Below the pieces are notes generated by a model, which was given only the letters and a program-made list of their open reading frames with translations, searched no databases and was not told the DNA's origin. Of a stretch of 64,000 nucleotides of DNA, positions 50,642-58,690 are shown piece after piece. The DNA is taken from NCBI GenBank assembly GCA_049306275.1, contig JBAQQB010000073.1, positions 26,493 to 90,492 on the forward strand, read 5' to 3'. Both the position numbers and the translations under genes were made by a program. Source of the stretch: JADJTT01 sp049306275. Its GTDB lineage: Bacteria > Bacteroidota > Bacteroidia > Chitinophagales > Saprospiraceae. Position 1 is the first letter of the stretch. Every line of letters starts with the position of its first letter.

Positions 50642-51445
50642 ATGTCATACAACCTGCTGAAAGGAAAAAGAGGCGTGATCTTTGGCGCGCTGGACGAGAG
50701 CTCGATCGCCTGGAAGGTCGCGGAACGCTGCCATGAGGAAGGCGGCCAGGTCGTGCTGACCAATGCACCCGTAGCCATGCGCTTCGGAAAGATCAACGAA
50801 CTGGCGGAGAAGGTCAACGCCCGGATCATCCCTGCCGATGCAACCCTGACGGAAGACCTGGAAAAGCTGTTCAACGGCGCCATGGAGATCACCGGAGGGA
50901 AACTCGACTTCGTGCTCCACTCCATCGGGATGTCGCTCAATATGCGCAAAGGCCGCACGTACACCGACCTGAACTACGAGCACATGCTCAAGACCTTCGA
51001 TATTTCGGCCGTTTCCTTCCACAAGATGATGCAGACCCTCTGGAAGCTGGATGCGATGAACGACCACGGTTCCATCCTGGCGCTGACCTACATTGCCGCC
51101 CAGCGGGTATTCCCCGATTACAGCGAAATGGCAGAGTCGAAAGCCCTGCTGGAATCGTTTGCGCGCAGTTTTGGCTACCACTTCGGCATGCGCAACAAGG
51201 TGCGGGTGAATACCATCTCCCAGTCGCCCACCGTCACCACGGCGGGTTCGGGGGTGAAGGGTTTCCACGAATTCTTCCAGTACGCCGACAAAATGTCGCC
51301 CCTGGGCAATGCCAGCTCGGAGGCCTGCGCAGATTACTGCGTCGCGCTCTTTTCCGACCTGACGCGCAGCGTCACGATGCAAAACCTCTACCACGACGGC
51401 GGTTTCTCCACCATGGGAATGAACCCTTCCGTATTGGAGGGTTGA
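50642..51445 (+). CDS. fabI: Enoyl-[acyl-carrier-protein] reductase (NADH)
   Basis: The 267-aa product is an SDR enzyme for the last step of fatty acid elongation. The cofactor site is GVIFGALDESSIAWKVAE, and the catalytic pattern is Y150, Y160 and K167 (TYIAAQRVFPDYSEMAESKA), the FabI-type Y-x6-K spacing. LHSIGMSLN precedes it where E. coli has the VHSIGFA stretch. Near the end VNTISQSPTVTTAGSGVKGF replaces the more usual AGPIRTLAASGI; this is typical of a Bacteroidota subgroup and may affect inhibitor binding. Confidence 0.92.
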   Translation: MSYNLLKGKRGVIFGALDESSIAWKVAERCHEEGGQVVLTNAPVAMRFGKINELAEKVNARIIPADATLTEDLEKLFNGAMEITGGKLDFVLHSIGMSLNMRKGRTYTDLNYEHMLKTFDISAVSFHKMMQTLWKLDAMNDHGSILALTYIAAQRVFPDYSEMAESKALLESFARSFGYHFGMRNKVRVNTISQSPTVTTAGSGVKGFHEFFQYADKMSPLGNASSEACADYCVALFSDLTRSVTMQNLYHDGGFSTMGMNPSVLEG

Positions 51446-51467
51446 TGAGCGTGTTTACTCCTTCGGA

Positions 51468-51496
51468 GGAAATTCCATCGCATTGATGGAATTTCC
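51468..51496 (+). terminator. Hairpin after fabI (possible terminator)
   Basis: GGAAATTCCATC (51468-51479) and GATGGAATTTCC (51485-51496) form a perfect 12-bp stem with a 5-base loop. It is followed by CCCGATTTTCG rather than a T-run, so termination would be weak. Confidence 0.55.
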
Positions 51497-51526
51497 CCCG
51501 ATTTTCGTCAAAATGCTCCGGATACT

Positions 51527-51534
51527 TATCTTTG
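51527..51534 (+). promoter_or_regulatory. -7 element (TATCTTTG) before terC
   Basis: TATCTTTG matches TAnnTTTG and lies 73 bases before the terC ATG, leaving a leader of about 65 bases. The leader contains GGTGCAACATCTGCAC (about 51548-51563), a small imperfect hairpin. Confidence 0.55.
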
Positions 51535-51607
51535 CCGCCCAATCCGGGTGCAACATCTGCACTTTTGGAGCGGTTGTCATTGAAGGAAATAACATTACTG
51601 CTGGCCT

Positions 51608-52585
51608 ATGCTCCTGTGGATTGGGTTTATCTTGTTTATCGGCATATTACTCGCCCTCGACCTGGGGGTGTTCAACCGCGAATCACACGTTATATCTGCC
51701 AGGGAAGCGTTGGGGTGGACGGGTATCTGGATTTTCGTATCACTTCTCTTCAGCATTTTTATCTATTTTGCCTATCGCGACCAATGGTTCGGGCTGGGGT
51801 TGGAAATGGGGCATCAGCTGGCGCCGCAAGAGGCTGTGCTCAAATACCTCACCGGCTATGTGATCGAGAAATCGCTGAGCATCGACAATATTTTCGTCAT
51901 CGCCATCATTTTCTCCTATTTCCAGATACCCAGGCAATACCAGCACCGGGTGTTATTCTGGGGTATCATAGGCGCCATTGTTTTCCGCGGTATCATGATC
52001 GGGGCCGGTGCTTACCTGATACAGCGATTTGACTTCATTACCTATGTGTTCGGCGTTATCCTGCTTTATTCAGCCTATAAAATGCTGGGCTCGGGCCACG
52101 AGAATATCGATCCTAACAAAAATCCGGTCGTCAACTTCTTCAAGCGCTTTTTTCCTGTGGTGCGCACGGCCGAAGGGGAGCATTTTTTCGTGAGAAAAAT
52201 GGGCAAGACCATGGCTACGCCCATGTTCATTGCCCTGTTGGTGATCGAAACCACCGACGTCATGTTCGCCTTCGACTCCATTCCGGCTATTTTCGCCATC
52301 ACCACCGATCCATTTCTGGTATTCAGCTCCAATATTTTCGCCATCCTGGGGCTTCGCTCCCTATACTTTGTGCTGGTTTCCGTGCTCAACCGCTTCAAGT
52401 ACCTGCAATACAGCCTGGTGCTCATCCTCGCCTTCGTAGGGGTGAAAATGTTGCTGCTCCATCATGTCCATCTGCCTGAATGGCTTTCCTTTGCCGTGAT
52501 CCTGGTATTTCTCGCGGGAGGCATCTGGTTTTCCCTGTTCAGGGAGAAAAAGGAAGCGGTGGAAAAAGAAAAGGAAGCGGTTTAG
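51608..52585 (+). CDS. TerC family integral membrane protein
   Basis: The 325-aa product has about nine membrane helices and the TerC/Alx motifs: LLALDLGVFNRESHVIS, EKSLSIDNIFVIAIIFSYF and ETTDVMFAFDSIPAIFAITT with its conserved acidic residues. It has a cytoplasmic loop with FFPVVRTAEGEHFFVRKMGK. TerC/Alx proteins take part in metal (manganese, calcium) handling and tellurite resistance. The acidic, Lys-rich C-terminal tail (EKKEAVEKEKEAV) is short. The start at 51608 fits the family N-terminus. Confidence 0.93.
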   Translation: MLLWIGFILFIGILLALDLGVFNRESHVISAREALGWTGIWIFVSLLFSIFIYFAYRDQWFGLGLEMGHQLAPQEAVLKYLTGYVIEKSLSIDNIFVIAIIFSYFQIPRQYQHRVLFWGIIGAIVFRGIMIGAGAYLIQRFDFITYVFGVILLYSAYKMLGSGHENIDPNKNPVVNFFKRFFPVVRTAEGEHFFVRKMGKTMATPMFIALLVIETTDVMFAFDSIPAIFAITTDPFLVFSSNIFAILGLRSLYFVLVSVLNRFKYLQYSLVLILAFVGVKMLLLHHVHLPEWLSFAVILVFLAGGIWFSLFREKKEAVEKEKEAV

Positions 52586-52708
52586 GTGACAATCCAAAAA
52601 AAAGTTCGCAAAATGCCGCGAATTTAACATTTGGCAGGGAACATCTGCATATATAAATACGTTCGACTTTTAAAGAACTATTTTTTCAGCAAAATTCCCT
52701 GACATATC

Positions 52709-52882
52709 ATGAAAAGACTTCTGGTTTACCTACGGGCACGTCGAAAGGCGAAACGCGCGGCTAGTGGACAGAAGGTCGCTTCCCGGAAAAACCGGAAGCT
52801 CCTGAAGGCCCAGCAAATTGCGAAAGCAGCGCAGTTGGAACTCAACTACAACGAAGACGGCAACAGCATGGGCTACTGCTAA
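52709..52882 (+). CDS. Small basic protein (57 aa), function unknown
   Basis: The ORF encodes a strongly basic N-terminal two-thirds (MKRLLVYLRARRKAKRAASG, then Lys/Arg-rich to about residue 40) and an acidic, polar end (LNYNEDGNSMGYC). It has its own strong terminator 21 bases downstream and a 123-base AT-rich upstream gap, so it is probably a real small gene. The composition suggests nucleic-acid or ribosome binding, but I recognise no family. Confidence 0.6.
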   Translation: MKRLLVYLRARRKAKRAASGQKVASRKNRKLLKAQQIAKAAQLELNYNEDGNSMGYC

Positions 52883-52903
52883 GCATTTTCCCAGCCGGTG
52901 AAG

Positions 52904-52944
52904 AAAAAAAGCCTGGAAGGCGTTATGCCCTTCCGGGCTTTTTT
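52904..52944 (+). terminator. Rho-independent terminator after the small basic gene
   Basis: AAAAAAAGCCTGGAAGG (52904-52920) pairs with CCTTCCGGGCTTTTTT (52929-52944), with one T-G wobble and a T-run. It closes the unit of the 57-aa gene. Confidence 0.9.
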
Positions 52945-53109
52945 GTTAGGCCCAGGGTGAGAATAAGCATGGTGAGAAATGATAAAAATCATATTACCGG
53001 AAGCAAGGAATGCGTAAATTGTTGTAACTTACAAAACAAGGTGTTTTGGTGTGTTAGAAAAATTTAGTTGACATATTTATCAATCATTCAAAATAAAACA
53101 CGGAGAACT

Positions 53110-53505
53110 ATGATGAGAATTTTTACGGCGATTTTAATGCTTGCGGCGCTGGCTGCCTGCGGTGGAAACCAAACGACAGAAGCGACCGCTGAGACTGCAA
53201 CGCCTCCCACCATCCCCGATGCGATCGTAGCCCATCCCGATTACGATCCGGGTCTTGCGCTCGTAGTCGACAACGACTGCTACAACTGTCACAAGGTGGA
53301 TGAAAAGCTGGTGGGTCCTCCCTACAAGGAGGTGGCTAAAAAGTACGCAGGCCAGGCCGATGTCATTGATGTGCTGGCCAACAAGATTATGACCGGCGGC
53401 ACCGGCGTATGGGGCGATTCGGTTGCCATGACGCCGCACCCTACTGTTACACAGGAAGACGCAGTGAAGATCGTGAAGTACATCATGCTGCTGAAGGATC
53501 TTTGA
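53110..53505 (+). CDS. c-type cytochrome lipoprotein
   Basis: The 131-aa product has a lipoprotein signal with lipobox LAAC (about residue 17) and one haem-binding motif CYNCH, preceded by GLALVVDNDC and followed by KVDEKLVGPPYKEVAKKYAG. The likely axial methionine is in VAMTPHPTVTQEDAVKIVKY. This is a class I cytochrome c domain anchored in a membrane facing the periplasm, an electron carrier. The stop codon lies inside a small hairpin (AAGGATC/GATCCTT, 53494-53510). Confidence 0.92.
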   Translation: MMRIFTAILMLAALAACGGNQTTEATAETATPPTIPDAIVAHPDYDPGLALVVDNDCYNCHKVDEKLVGPPYKEVAKKYAGQADVIDVLANKIMTGGTGVWGDSVAMTPHPTVTQEDAVKIVKYIMLLKDL

Positions 53506-53582
53506 TCCTTCCAACGGAGAAAAAGAGAAATGATCTATCCCGAGTTTCGGGCTTTCTCTGCACAGCCTGCGTTGCTTGAAGT

Positions 53583-53854
53583 GTTCTTTTTGTCTTGAAA
53601 CAAAAAGAACCAAAAAATTCAAGGCTGACGCTGCTTCGCTAAAAATCAGCTTTCTACAGGGCACGTGACCCAAGCCGTTCGCTTCGCTCACTCGTGGGTC
53701 ACTCTGCGGTCCTGCAGAAAGCTGATTTTCTTAACGCTCACCAGCTAAGGCCGGGGAGGCTACTGCGGGAGGCCGTCCTGCACTGTTCGAGCGGAGCGAG
53801 TTTGCAGGACTAGCGTTTTTTTGCTTCTTTTTTGGGGCGATGCCAAAAAAGAAG
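53583..53854. repeat. Intergenic palindromic repeat element
   Basis: About 270 bases hold four nested or serial inverted repeats: GTTCTTTTTG/CAAAAAGAAC (53583-53592, 53601-53610); AAAATCAGCTTTCT/AGAAAGCTGATTTT (53642-53655, 53716-53729) enclosing GTGACCCA/TGGGTCAC (53665-53672, 53695-53702); GTCCTGCA/TGCAGGAC (53775-53782, 53803-53810); and CTTCTTTTTTGG/CCAAAAAAGAAG (53824-53835, 53843-53854). There is no open reading frame of note. I recall similar sequences between genes in other Bacteroidota, so this is probably a dispersed non-autonomous (REP/MITE-like) element. Confidence 0.7.
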
Positions 53855-53870
53855 AAGGTAAGACCAAAAC

Positions 53871-53906
53871 AAAAAAGCCCCGTAATCAATCGATTACGAG
53901 GCTTTT
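53871..53906 (-). terminator. Terminator for the initiator tRNA
   Basis: GCCCCGTAATC and GATTACGAGGC form an 11-bp stem with one mismatch around a 4-base loop. On the minus strand it ends in six T residues (A-run 53871-53876 on the plus strand), placing it 5 bases after the tRNA. Confidence 0.85.
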
Positions 53907-53911
53907 CTTTG

Positions 53912-53984
<73 letters not shown>

Positions 53985-54022
53985 ATGTTGGATCAAAGAC
54001 CACCTTTGTGGCTTTGAGGACG

Positions 54023-54052
54023 CAAATCTAGGACTTTAACACCAATTTTCAA
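54023..54052 (-). promoter_or_regulatory. Consensus promoter for the initiator tRNA
   Basis: On the minus strand TTG (54052-54050), a 19-base spacer and TAGATTTG (54030-54023) match the consensus. The tRNA starts 38 bases downstream. Confidence 0.8.
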
Positions 54053-54182
54053 ATTTTAGTTCAGGTTAATTTTTAAAATATTAGGTCAAAGGGCGAAGAA
54101 GAAAAACCCTTGAAGGGAATGGAAATAATTTTCAGCGCTTTCAACTGTAAAGGGCAGAAAACGTTTCAATCCTGTGATTAAC

Positions 54183-55331
54183 ATGCAACCTATGGATATT
54201 CAGCCCATTTTCAATACCGGTACACACCCCATACTCATCGCAGGCCCCTGCAGCGCTGAAACGGAAGAGCAGGTGCTCTCCACCGCCTATGCGCTGGCAG
54301 GGCAGGGCATTCACCTGTACCGGGCTGGCATCTGGAAACCCCGCACCCGGCCCGACTCCTTTGAAGGGGTAGGGGAGAAAGGGCTTCCCTGGCTGCGCAG
54401 GGTTAAAGAGGAGACGGGGCTTCAGGTGACCACGGAGGTCGCCAATGCCGACCACGTGGAGAAAGCCCTTACTTTCGGGGTCGACGTGTTGTGGATCGGG
54501 GCCCGCACTACCGCCAACCCCTTTTCCGTGCAGGAAATCGCTGATGCCCTTGCGGGGAAGGATGTGCCCGTCATGGTTAAGAATCCGGTAAACCCCGACC
54601 TGAGCCTGTGGCTGGGAGCTATTGAGCGCCTTTACAAGGCCGGCATCCGCCGCATCGCCGTTATTCACCGCGGCTTTTCCTATTATGGGGAAACCCGCTT
54701 TCGAAACGCGCCCCGCTGGCAGATACCCATCGAGATCAAACGACTGCTGCCGGACGTGCAGCTCATCTGCGACAACAGCCATATCTGCGGCCGTCGCGAT
54801 ACCCTGCTGGAGGTGGCCCAAAAAGCCATGGACCTCAACTTCGACGGGCTGATGACAGAGGTACACCCTTTGCCCGGCGAAGCCTGGAGCGATGCGATGC
54901 AGCAACTCACGCCCTTTCAGTACAGAGAGCTGATACAGGCGCTTGTCGTCCGAAAAGCCTCTTCCGACGACCCGGAGTTCCTGGCCGTTATTGATCAACT
55001 CAGGCATCAGATCGACGAGATAGATGAGGAGATGATACAGTTGCTTGCCCGCCGCATGCAGCTTGCGGAAAAGATCGGGAGCTTCAAGCGGGAAAAGCAG
55101 ATCGCCATTCTACAGACCCAGCGCTGGAACGAGGTGCTGCAAAAAGGACTGCGCCTCGGCGAACAATACGGCCTGAGCCAGACCTTTATGGCCGCCTTGC
55201 TCAAAACCATCCACCAGGAATCCATCAACCACCAGGCACTGGTCATGAACGATGCCGTCGTGCAGGCCCAGGAATCACCCTTTGCCGGCGGCGCCCGCGA
55301 CCAGGTTTTCGGAGAAGAAGGAGAAGAGTAA
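54183..55331 (+). CDS. Bifunctional DAHP synthase / chorismate mutase
   Basis: The 382-aa product joins the first step of the shikimate pathway to chorismate mutase. Residues 1-250 are a class I-beta (KDO8P-type) DAHP synthase: ILIAGPCSAETEEQVLSTAY, YRAGIWKPRTRPDSFEG, WIGARTTANPF, VKNPVNPD, IHRGFSYYG and DNSHICGRRD. Residues about 265-345 are an AroQ-type chorismate mutase helix bundle (IDQLRHQIDEIDEEMIQLLA, then RMQLAEKIGSFKREKQI). The mutase domain probably gives feedback control. The ATG at 54183 is preferred to a GTG at 54174. Confidence 0.95.
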   Translation: MQPMDIQPIFNTGTHPILIAGPCSAETEEQVLSTAYALAGQGIHLYRAGIWKPRTRPDSFEGVGEKGLPWLRRVKEETGLQVTTEVANADHVEKALTFGVDVLWIGARTTANPFSVQEIADALAGKDVPVMVKNPVNPDLSLWLGAIERLYKAGIRRIAVIHRGFSYYGETRFRNAPRWQIPIEIKRLLPDVQLICDNSHICGRRDTLLEVAQKAMDLNFDGLMTEVHPLPGEAWSDAMQQLTPFQYRELIQALVVRKASSDDPEFLAVIDQLRHQIDEIDEEMIQLLARRMQLAEKIGSFKREKQIAILQTQRWNEVLQKGLRLGEQYGLSQTFMAALLKTIHQESINHQALVMNDAVVQAQESPFAGGARDQVFGEEGEE

Positions 55332-55598
55332 AAGTATTGTCAGGCGCGCGACGAACATTTTTCACTCACAAGACATAAATTCTCTTGATGTTTGTGGATT
55401 CCGGCATCGGGCGGAATCCTGCGTATGGATATAGGAAAGAAGTTTCTTGCATTGGACATGGCATTGGCCTCAATTCTTTGCAAAGAATCGGAGAATTGTA
55501 ATTTTTCCGACAAAAAAATTTGCAAAAGGAACTTTTTTCATATATTGCGTACGGGAAACATTTTTTGAACATTTTATCAAACGCAAAACGGGTTAGCT
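55332..55598. other. AT-rich intergenic stretch
   Basis: No supported gene is seen here. TTTGC at 55512-55516 followed by ATATATTGC near 55541 may be a degenerate promoter for the small ORF at 55599. Confidence 0.4.
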
Positions 55599-55700
55599 AT
55601 GCTCATTGTTTACATTGCTGCGGGCGCGTTCGTCCTCGGCGGTACTGTAATTCTTGCCCTGGATTACATTGTGCCTCGTCCGACACGCCGCTATTATTGA
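55599..55700 (+). CDS. Possible 33-aa single-helix membrane peptide
   Basis: The ORF encodes MLIVYIAAGAFVLGGTVILA and 13 more residues ending YIVPRPTRRYY. It is one membrane helix followed by a short basic-aromatic tail. An imperfect promoter lies upstream and a 13-bp hairpin 17 bases downstream, so it looks like an independent small gene. Many bacterial membrane peptides of this size act as regulators or toxins; no function can be assigned. Confidence 0.45.
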   Translation: MLIVYIAAGAFVLGGTVILALDYIVPRPTRRYY

Positions 55701-55717
55701 GAACACACAGGGTAAAC

Positions 55718-55774
55718 ACAAAGGCAGCCGCAGAGGGTAGAAATCCAGCGATTTTCCCAAACGGCTGCCTTTGT
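55718..55774 (+). terminator. Terminator-like stem-loop after the 33-aa ORF
   Basis: ACAAAGGCAGCCG (55718-55730) and CGGCTGCCTTTGT (55762-55774) form a perfect 13-bp stem with a 31-base loop. The T-run is weak (TATTTG). Confidence 0.65.
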
Positions 55775-55843
55775 TATTTGTGCTGACAGCTTTCCTGCCA
55801 CTTCGAGCGTTATTCCTTTATCTCTTCACCAAATTGTTTCCTC

Positions 55844-56383
55844 ATGAAATGGCGATTTATCGCATCCTCCTTACTGTTGGGAGGGTTGTTTTTCACAGCT
55901 TGCCTCAGAGACTCCGAGTCGAGCAAGCTCGCCGTCGGGACAGTAGAAGGCCTGCGGCCTGTTTACAGCCAGAATTGGCAGGATATTCGCTCCCTCGACC
56001 CGCGCCCGGTCGGTACGCTGGGCAAAATCTACTACAAGGACTCCACTATTTACGTAATCGAGAGCGGTTGGGGCATCCACGTGATCGACAATACGAACCC
56101 GGCGCAGCCCCAGCGCGTCAAATTCCTGCAAATTCCCGGCTGCCGCGATGTTGCGATCAAGGGCAATATCCTGTATGCCGATAACGTGACCGACTTGTTG
56201 GCTATCGATATTACCAGCCTGGACAATATCGTATTGCTCAAGCGCATCGAAGGGCTGTATCCCGATGACGACCAGGAATCGCCTGAGTCTTACGAAGGTT
56301 ATTTCGAATGTGTTGACCCTTTAAAGGGAGTTGTTGTTGGCTGGGAAACGGCCATGCTCGACAACCCGCAGTGCTGGCAATAG
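55844..56383 (+). CDS. Lipoprotein with LVIVD-type beta-propeller repeats (short)
   Basis: The 179-aa product has a lipoprotein signal (lipobox FTAC, C20) and repeated units such as GKIYYKDSTIYVIESGWGIH, VIDNTNPAQPQRVKFLQIPG and LLAIDITSLDNIVLLKRIEG, which fit the LVIVD/YVTN-like surface beta-propeller family. A full propeller needs more repeats than the two or three visible, so it is short or works with the similar lipoprotein encoded 27 bases downstream. Function unknown. Confidence 0.72.
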   Translation: MKWRFIASSLLLGGLFFTACLRDSESSKLAVGTVEGLRPVYSQNWQDIRSLDPRPVGTLGKIYYKDSTIYVIESGWGIHVIDNTNPAQPQRVKFLQIPGCRDVAIKGNILYADNVTDLLAIDITSLDNIVLLKRIEGLYPDDDQESPESYEGYFECVDPLKGVVVGWETAMLDNPQCWQ

Positions 56384-56410
56384 AACGCTCACCTCTCAAA
56401 GCAAGATCAC

Positions 56411-57199
56411 ATGAAAAAGATATATTTCTTCGCCATTCTCACCGGCGCGCTTTGGTTCCAATCCTGCGCGTCTAAAGACGCCATTGCGCCTTCCGACGGC
56501 TCCACCGGTATTGCCGGGTCGTATGCCCGCTTCATGATCGTAGACAACCGCCTGTACGTGGTCGACCGGGAGAGCATCAAGACCTTTTCGCTCGACAATC
56601 CCGCCGATCCCGGGCTGTTGAACGAGCAGGATATCGGCTCCAATATCGAGACCATCTTCCACCTGGAAGACAAGTTGTTTATCGGCGCCGGCTCCGGACT
56701 ATATATATATACGATAGATGGTTCGGGAATACCTCAAAAGGCCGGGGAGTTTTTGTACTCCAATTTCCTTTTCGGCTTTGAGCCTTGCGACCCGGTAGTG
56801 GCCAACGATACTTACGCCTATGTTACGCTCAACACGACCAACCGTGTGGAGCGCTGCAGGATCATGACGGAAGAGCAGATCAATTTGCTGAACATTTTCA
56901 ACATTACCGATGTTTTCAATCCGCAATTGGTAGCGCAGTACCAGATGCACAACCCCAAGGGCGTAGGGCTCGACGGCGACCTGCTGTTTTTGTGCGAAGA
57001 CGATCAGGGATTAAAAATATTCAATGTTGCCGATCCACAGAACATTCAGCTGGTTAAACACATTACAGGATTGACGGCATACGACGTCATCCCGCTGGGA
57101 GGGTTGTTGCTATTGGTGGGGCCAGAAAATGTCTACCAGTTCGATTACAGCGACCCGTCCAATATTGTTCAGATTTCCGAGTTGCCGCTCGGCGTTTGA
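56411..57199 (+). CDS. Lipoprotein with LVIVD-type beta-propeller repeats
   Basis: The 262-aa product has a lipoprotein signal (lipobox FQSC-like, about residue 18) and about five propeller-type units: RFMIVDNRLYVVDRESIKTF, SLDNPADPGLLNEQDIG, LFIGAGSGLYIYTIDG, LLNIFNITDVFNPQLVAQYQ and LKIFNVADPQNIQLVKHITG. Together with the shorter lipoprotein just upstream it forms a probable operon of surface or periplasmic beta-propellers. Binding partners are unknown. Confidence 0.78.
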   Translation: MKKIYFFAILTGALWFQSCASKDAIAPSDGSTGIAGSYARFMIVDNRLYVVDRESIKTFSLDNPADPGLLNEQDIGSNIETIFHLEDKLFIGAGSGLYIYTIDGSGIPQKAGEFLYSNFLFGFEPCDPVVANDTYAYVTLNTTNRVERCRIMTEEQINLLNIFNITDVFNPQLVAQYQMHNPKGVGLDGDLLFLCEDDQGLKIFNVADPQNIQLVKHITGLTAYDVIPLGGLLLLVGPENVYQFDYSDPSNIVQISELPLGV

Positions 57200-57259
57200 A
57201 AAAAAGCGGGCAAGTGACGTGACTTTTTGACCAAGTGCTGTCTTGATGATGGCTTTTTA

Positions 57260-57267
57260 TAACTTTG
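57260..57267 (+). promoter_or_regulatory. -7 element (TAACTTTG) before the 186-aa lipoprotein gene
   Basis: TAACTTTG matches TAnnTTTG and lies 39 bases before the ATG at 57306. TTG at 57243 is only 14 bases away, shorter than usual. Confidence 0.55.
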
Positions 57268-57305
57268 TATTACCATTAAATCAACCATTAAATTTTTTTA
57301 GAACT

Positions 57306-57866
57306 ATGAAGAAGATCATTTTTGCAGCAGCGGTAGGCGTACTGCTGGTCGCTTGCAACAGCGTTGCGAAGTACGAAGCACCTATCAACACCCTGGCAAC
57401 CCAGTGGGATTCTACCCAGACGATCGTTGCTAGCTTCGCCAGCACGCTCAATCAGGAAATTGCCAATGCACAGAACATGGCAGCCGGCATGCAGGTAGCT
57501 CCCGAAGTATCGGCCAAAATGAAGCCGGAAGACATGACCAAACTGCAGGAACTGCAGGCAGCTTTCCAGGGTCAGTCGAACATCCTCAACGAGCTGAACA
57601 ACGAGGTTAGCGCATTCGTGGCTACCTGGGGTGAGAAAGCTCAGGCCCTCACGGCCCTGAAGGAAGGTCTCACGGCCGGCAAAATGCCCGAAGGCGTTGA
57701 CGCTACCATCAGCGAACTGCAGACCCTGGTCGGCGAAGCAGGTACCAAAGTTGCAGACTGGACCGGGAAAGTAGACGCTGCCAAGGCAGCTATGCAGACC
57801 GCCGCTACCCAGAGCAGCGACCTCATCGCAGCTGCTACCGCCGCTGTCGCAGGCAAGAAGAAATAA
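57306..57866 (+). CDS. Ala-rich helical lipoprotein, function unknown
   Basis: The 186-aa product has a lipoprotein signal with lipobox LVAC (about C17) and then an alanine-rich, all-helical body (NTLATQWDSTQTIVASFAST, TLNQEIANAQNMAAGMQ, MQTAATQSSDLIAAATAAVA) ending in KKK. The repeating heptads suggest a helical bundle or coiled coil in the periplasm, similar in character to Lpp-type or phasin-like proteins. I do not recognise the family. It is a single-gene unit between a promoter and a terminator, which suggests high expression. Confidence 0.68.
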   Translation: MKKIIFAAAVGVLLVACNSVAKYEAPINTLATQWDSTQTIVASFASTLNQEIANAQNMAAGMQVAPEVSAKMKPEDMTKLQELQAAFQGQSNILNELNNEVSAFVATWGEKAQALTALKEGLTAGKMPEGVDATISELQTLVGEAGTKVADWTGKVDAAKAAMQTAATQSSDLIAAATAAVAGKKK

Positions 57867-57889
57867 TCAGCACAAGCGCTTTGGCGCAG

Positions 57890-57929
57890 ACAAAGAGGGC
57901 GTCCTTGCAAAAGGGCGCCCTCTTTTTGT
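57890..57929 (+). terminator. Rho-independent terminator
   Basis: ACAAAGAGGGCG (57890-57901) pairs with CGCCCTCTTTTTGT (57916-57929) with a T-run. It closes the Ala-rich lipoprotein gene. Confidence 0.9.
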
Positions 57930-58015
57930 TAAAACCGCATTTTTTTCAATATGTCAGCCAATAATCTGTTACATTTGTAATAGGTGCATGACGCCTCGAG
58001 AACACACACATAACT

Positions 58016-58435
58016 ATGGACGATTCTTCCCTTTACAAGGCTTTGGAAAGCATTGAAAAGGAAGCGGGCCAGGATTTTAACCTCCTTTTGTCCACAGGAC
58101 CTGCTTACTTTTCGACCGCTGAGCTGTTGGAAATGCGCGGCCGGCTGATGGAAAGGCAACAGCTCTTCTCCAGGTTTCAGCAGTCGAACCTCTGGCTGGC
58201 AGCCCTGGCTCCTTCATGGCTCGTGGCAGGCCTCCTCTTTGGCGTCCTGGGGTGGATAACCCCGGCCCTTGCCGCATTCCTGCTCTTTCCGCTGACGCTT
58301 GCCGTATTCCTGGCCGGCCTTATCCTGATGCGGAAATGGTTTGGGTCGAAGGGAAACCTGGAGCATATCGGCCTGTTGATTGAAATGGAACTCAGCCGCC
58401 GGCAGAAAAAGTCGCTGAACGGCGGGCTGCGCTGA
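58016..58435 (+). CDS. Uncharacterised two-helix membrane protein
   Basis: The 139-aa product has a soluble N-terminal part of about 55 residues (LESIEKEAGQDFNLLLSTGP), two adjacent membrane helices (about 59-102, LWLAALAPSWLVAGLLFGVL, then LAAFLLFPLTLAVFLAGLIL) and a basic C-terminus (SRRQKKSLNGGLR). No family is recognised. It stands alone on this strand. Confidence 0.55.
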   Translation: MDDSSLYKALESIEKEAGQDFNLLLSTGPAYFSTAELLEMRGRLMERQQLFSRFQQSNLWLAALAPSWLVAGLLFGVLGWITPALAAFLLFPLTLAVFLAGLILMRKWFGSKGNLEHIGLLIEMELSRRQKKSLNGGLR

Positions 58436-58690
58436 TTTTACCCGGATATATCGTGTGGAAAACCGCTTCGTTTGGCTCTTCCTGAAGATATCGGAATATT
58501 AAAAGGCAGGCAGCGTTTTTACCGGTAAGCGTATCAATGCCTATAAGCCGGGGAATTGTGAAGGAAAGAATGGAATTTTAACGCGAAATAATTCACAACT
58601 TTCTCCAACAATGACTATAATTGTGCGTCGATTCCCCTACGTGGTCGCTAATTCTCTTCTGAAAGAACAGCATTTATCAAAACAGTTGAT
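58436..58690. other. Intergenic stretch
   Basis: No gene or consensus promoter is evident between the two-helix membrane protein gene and the following porP/sprF-like gene. Confidence 0.5.

Noticed and set aside
51480..51607. Manganese (yybP-ykoY) riboswitch before the terC family gene
   Set aside because: TerC-type genes often have it, but the conserved motifs are not visible in the 65-base leader, which is also short for that riboswitch.
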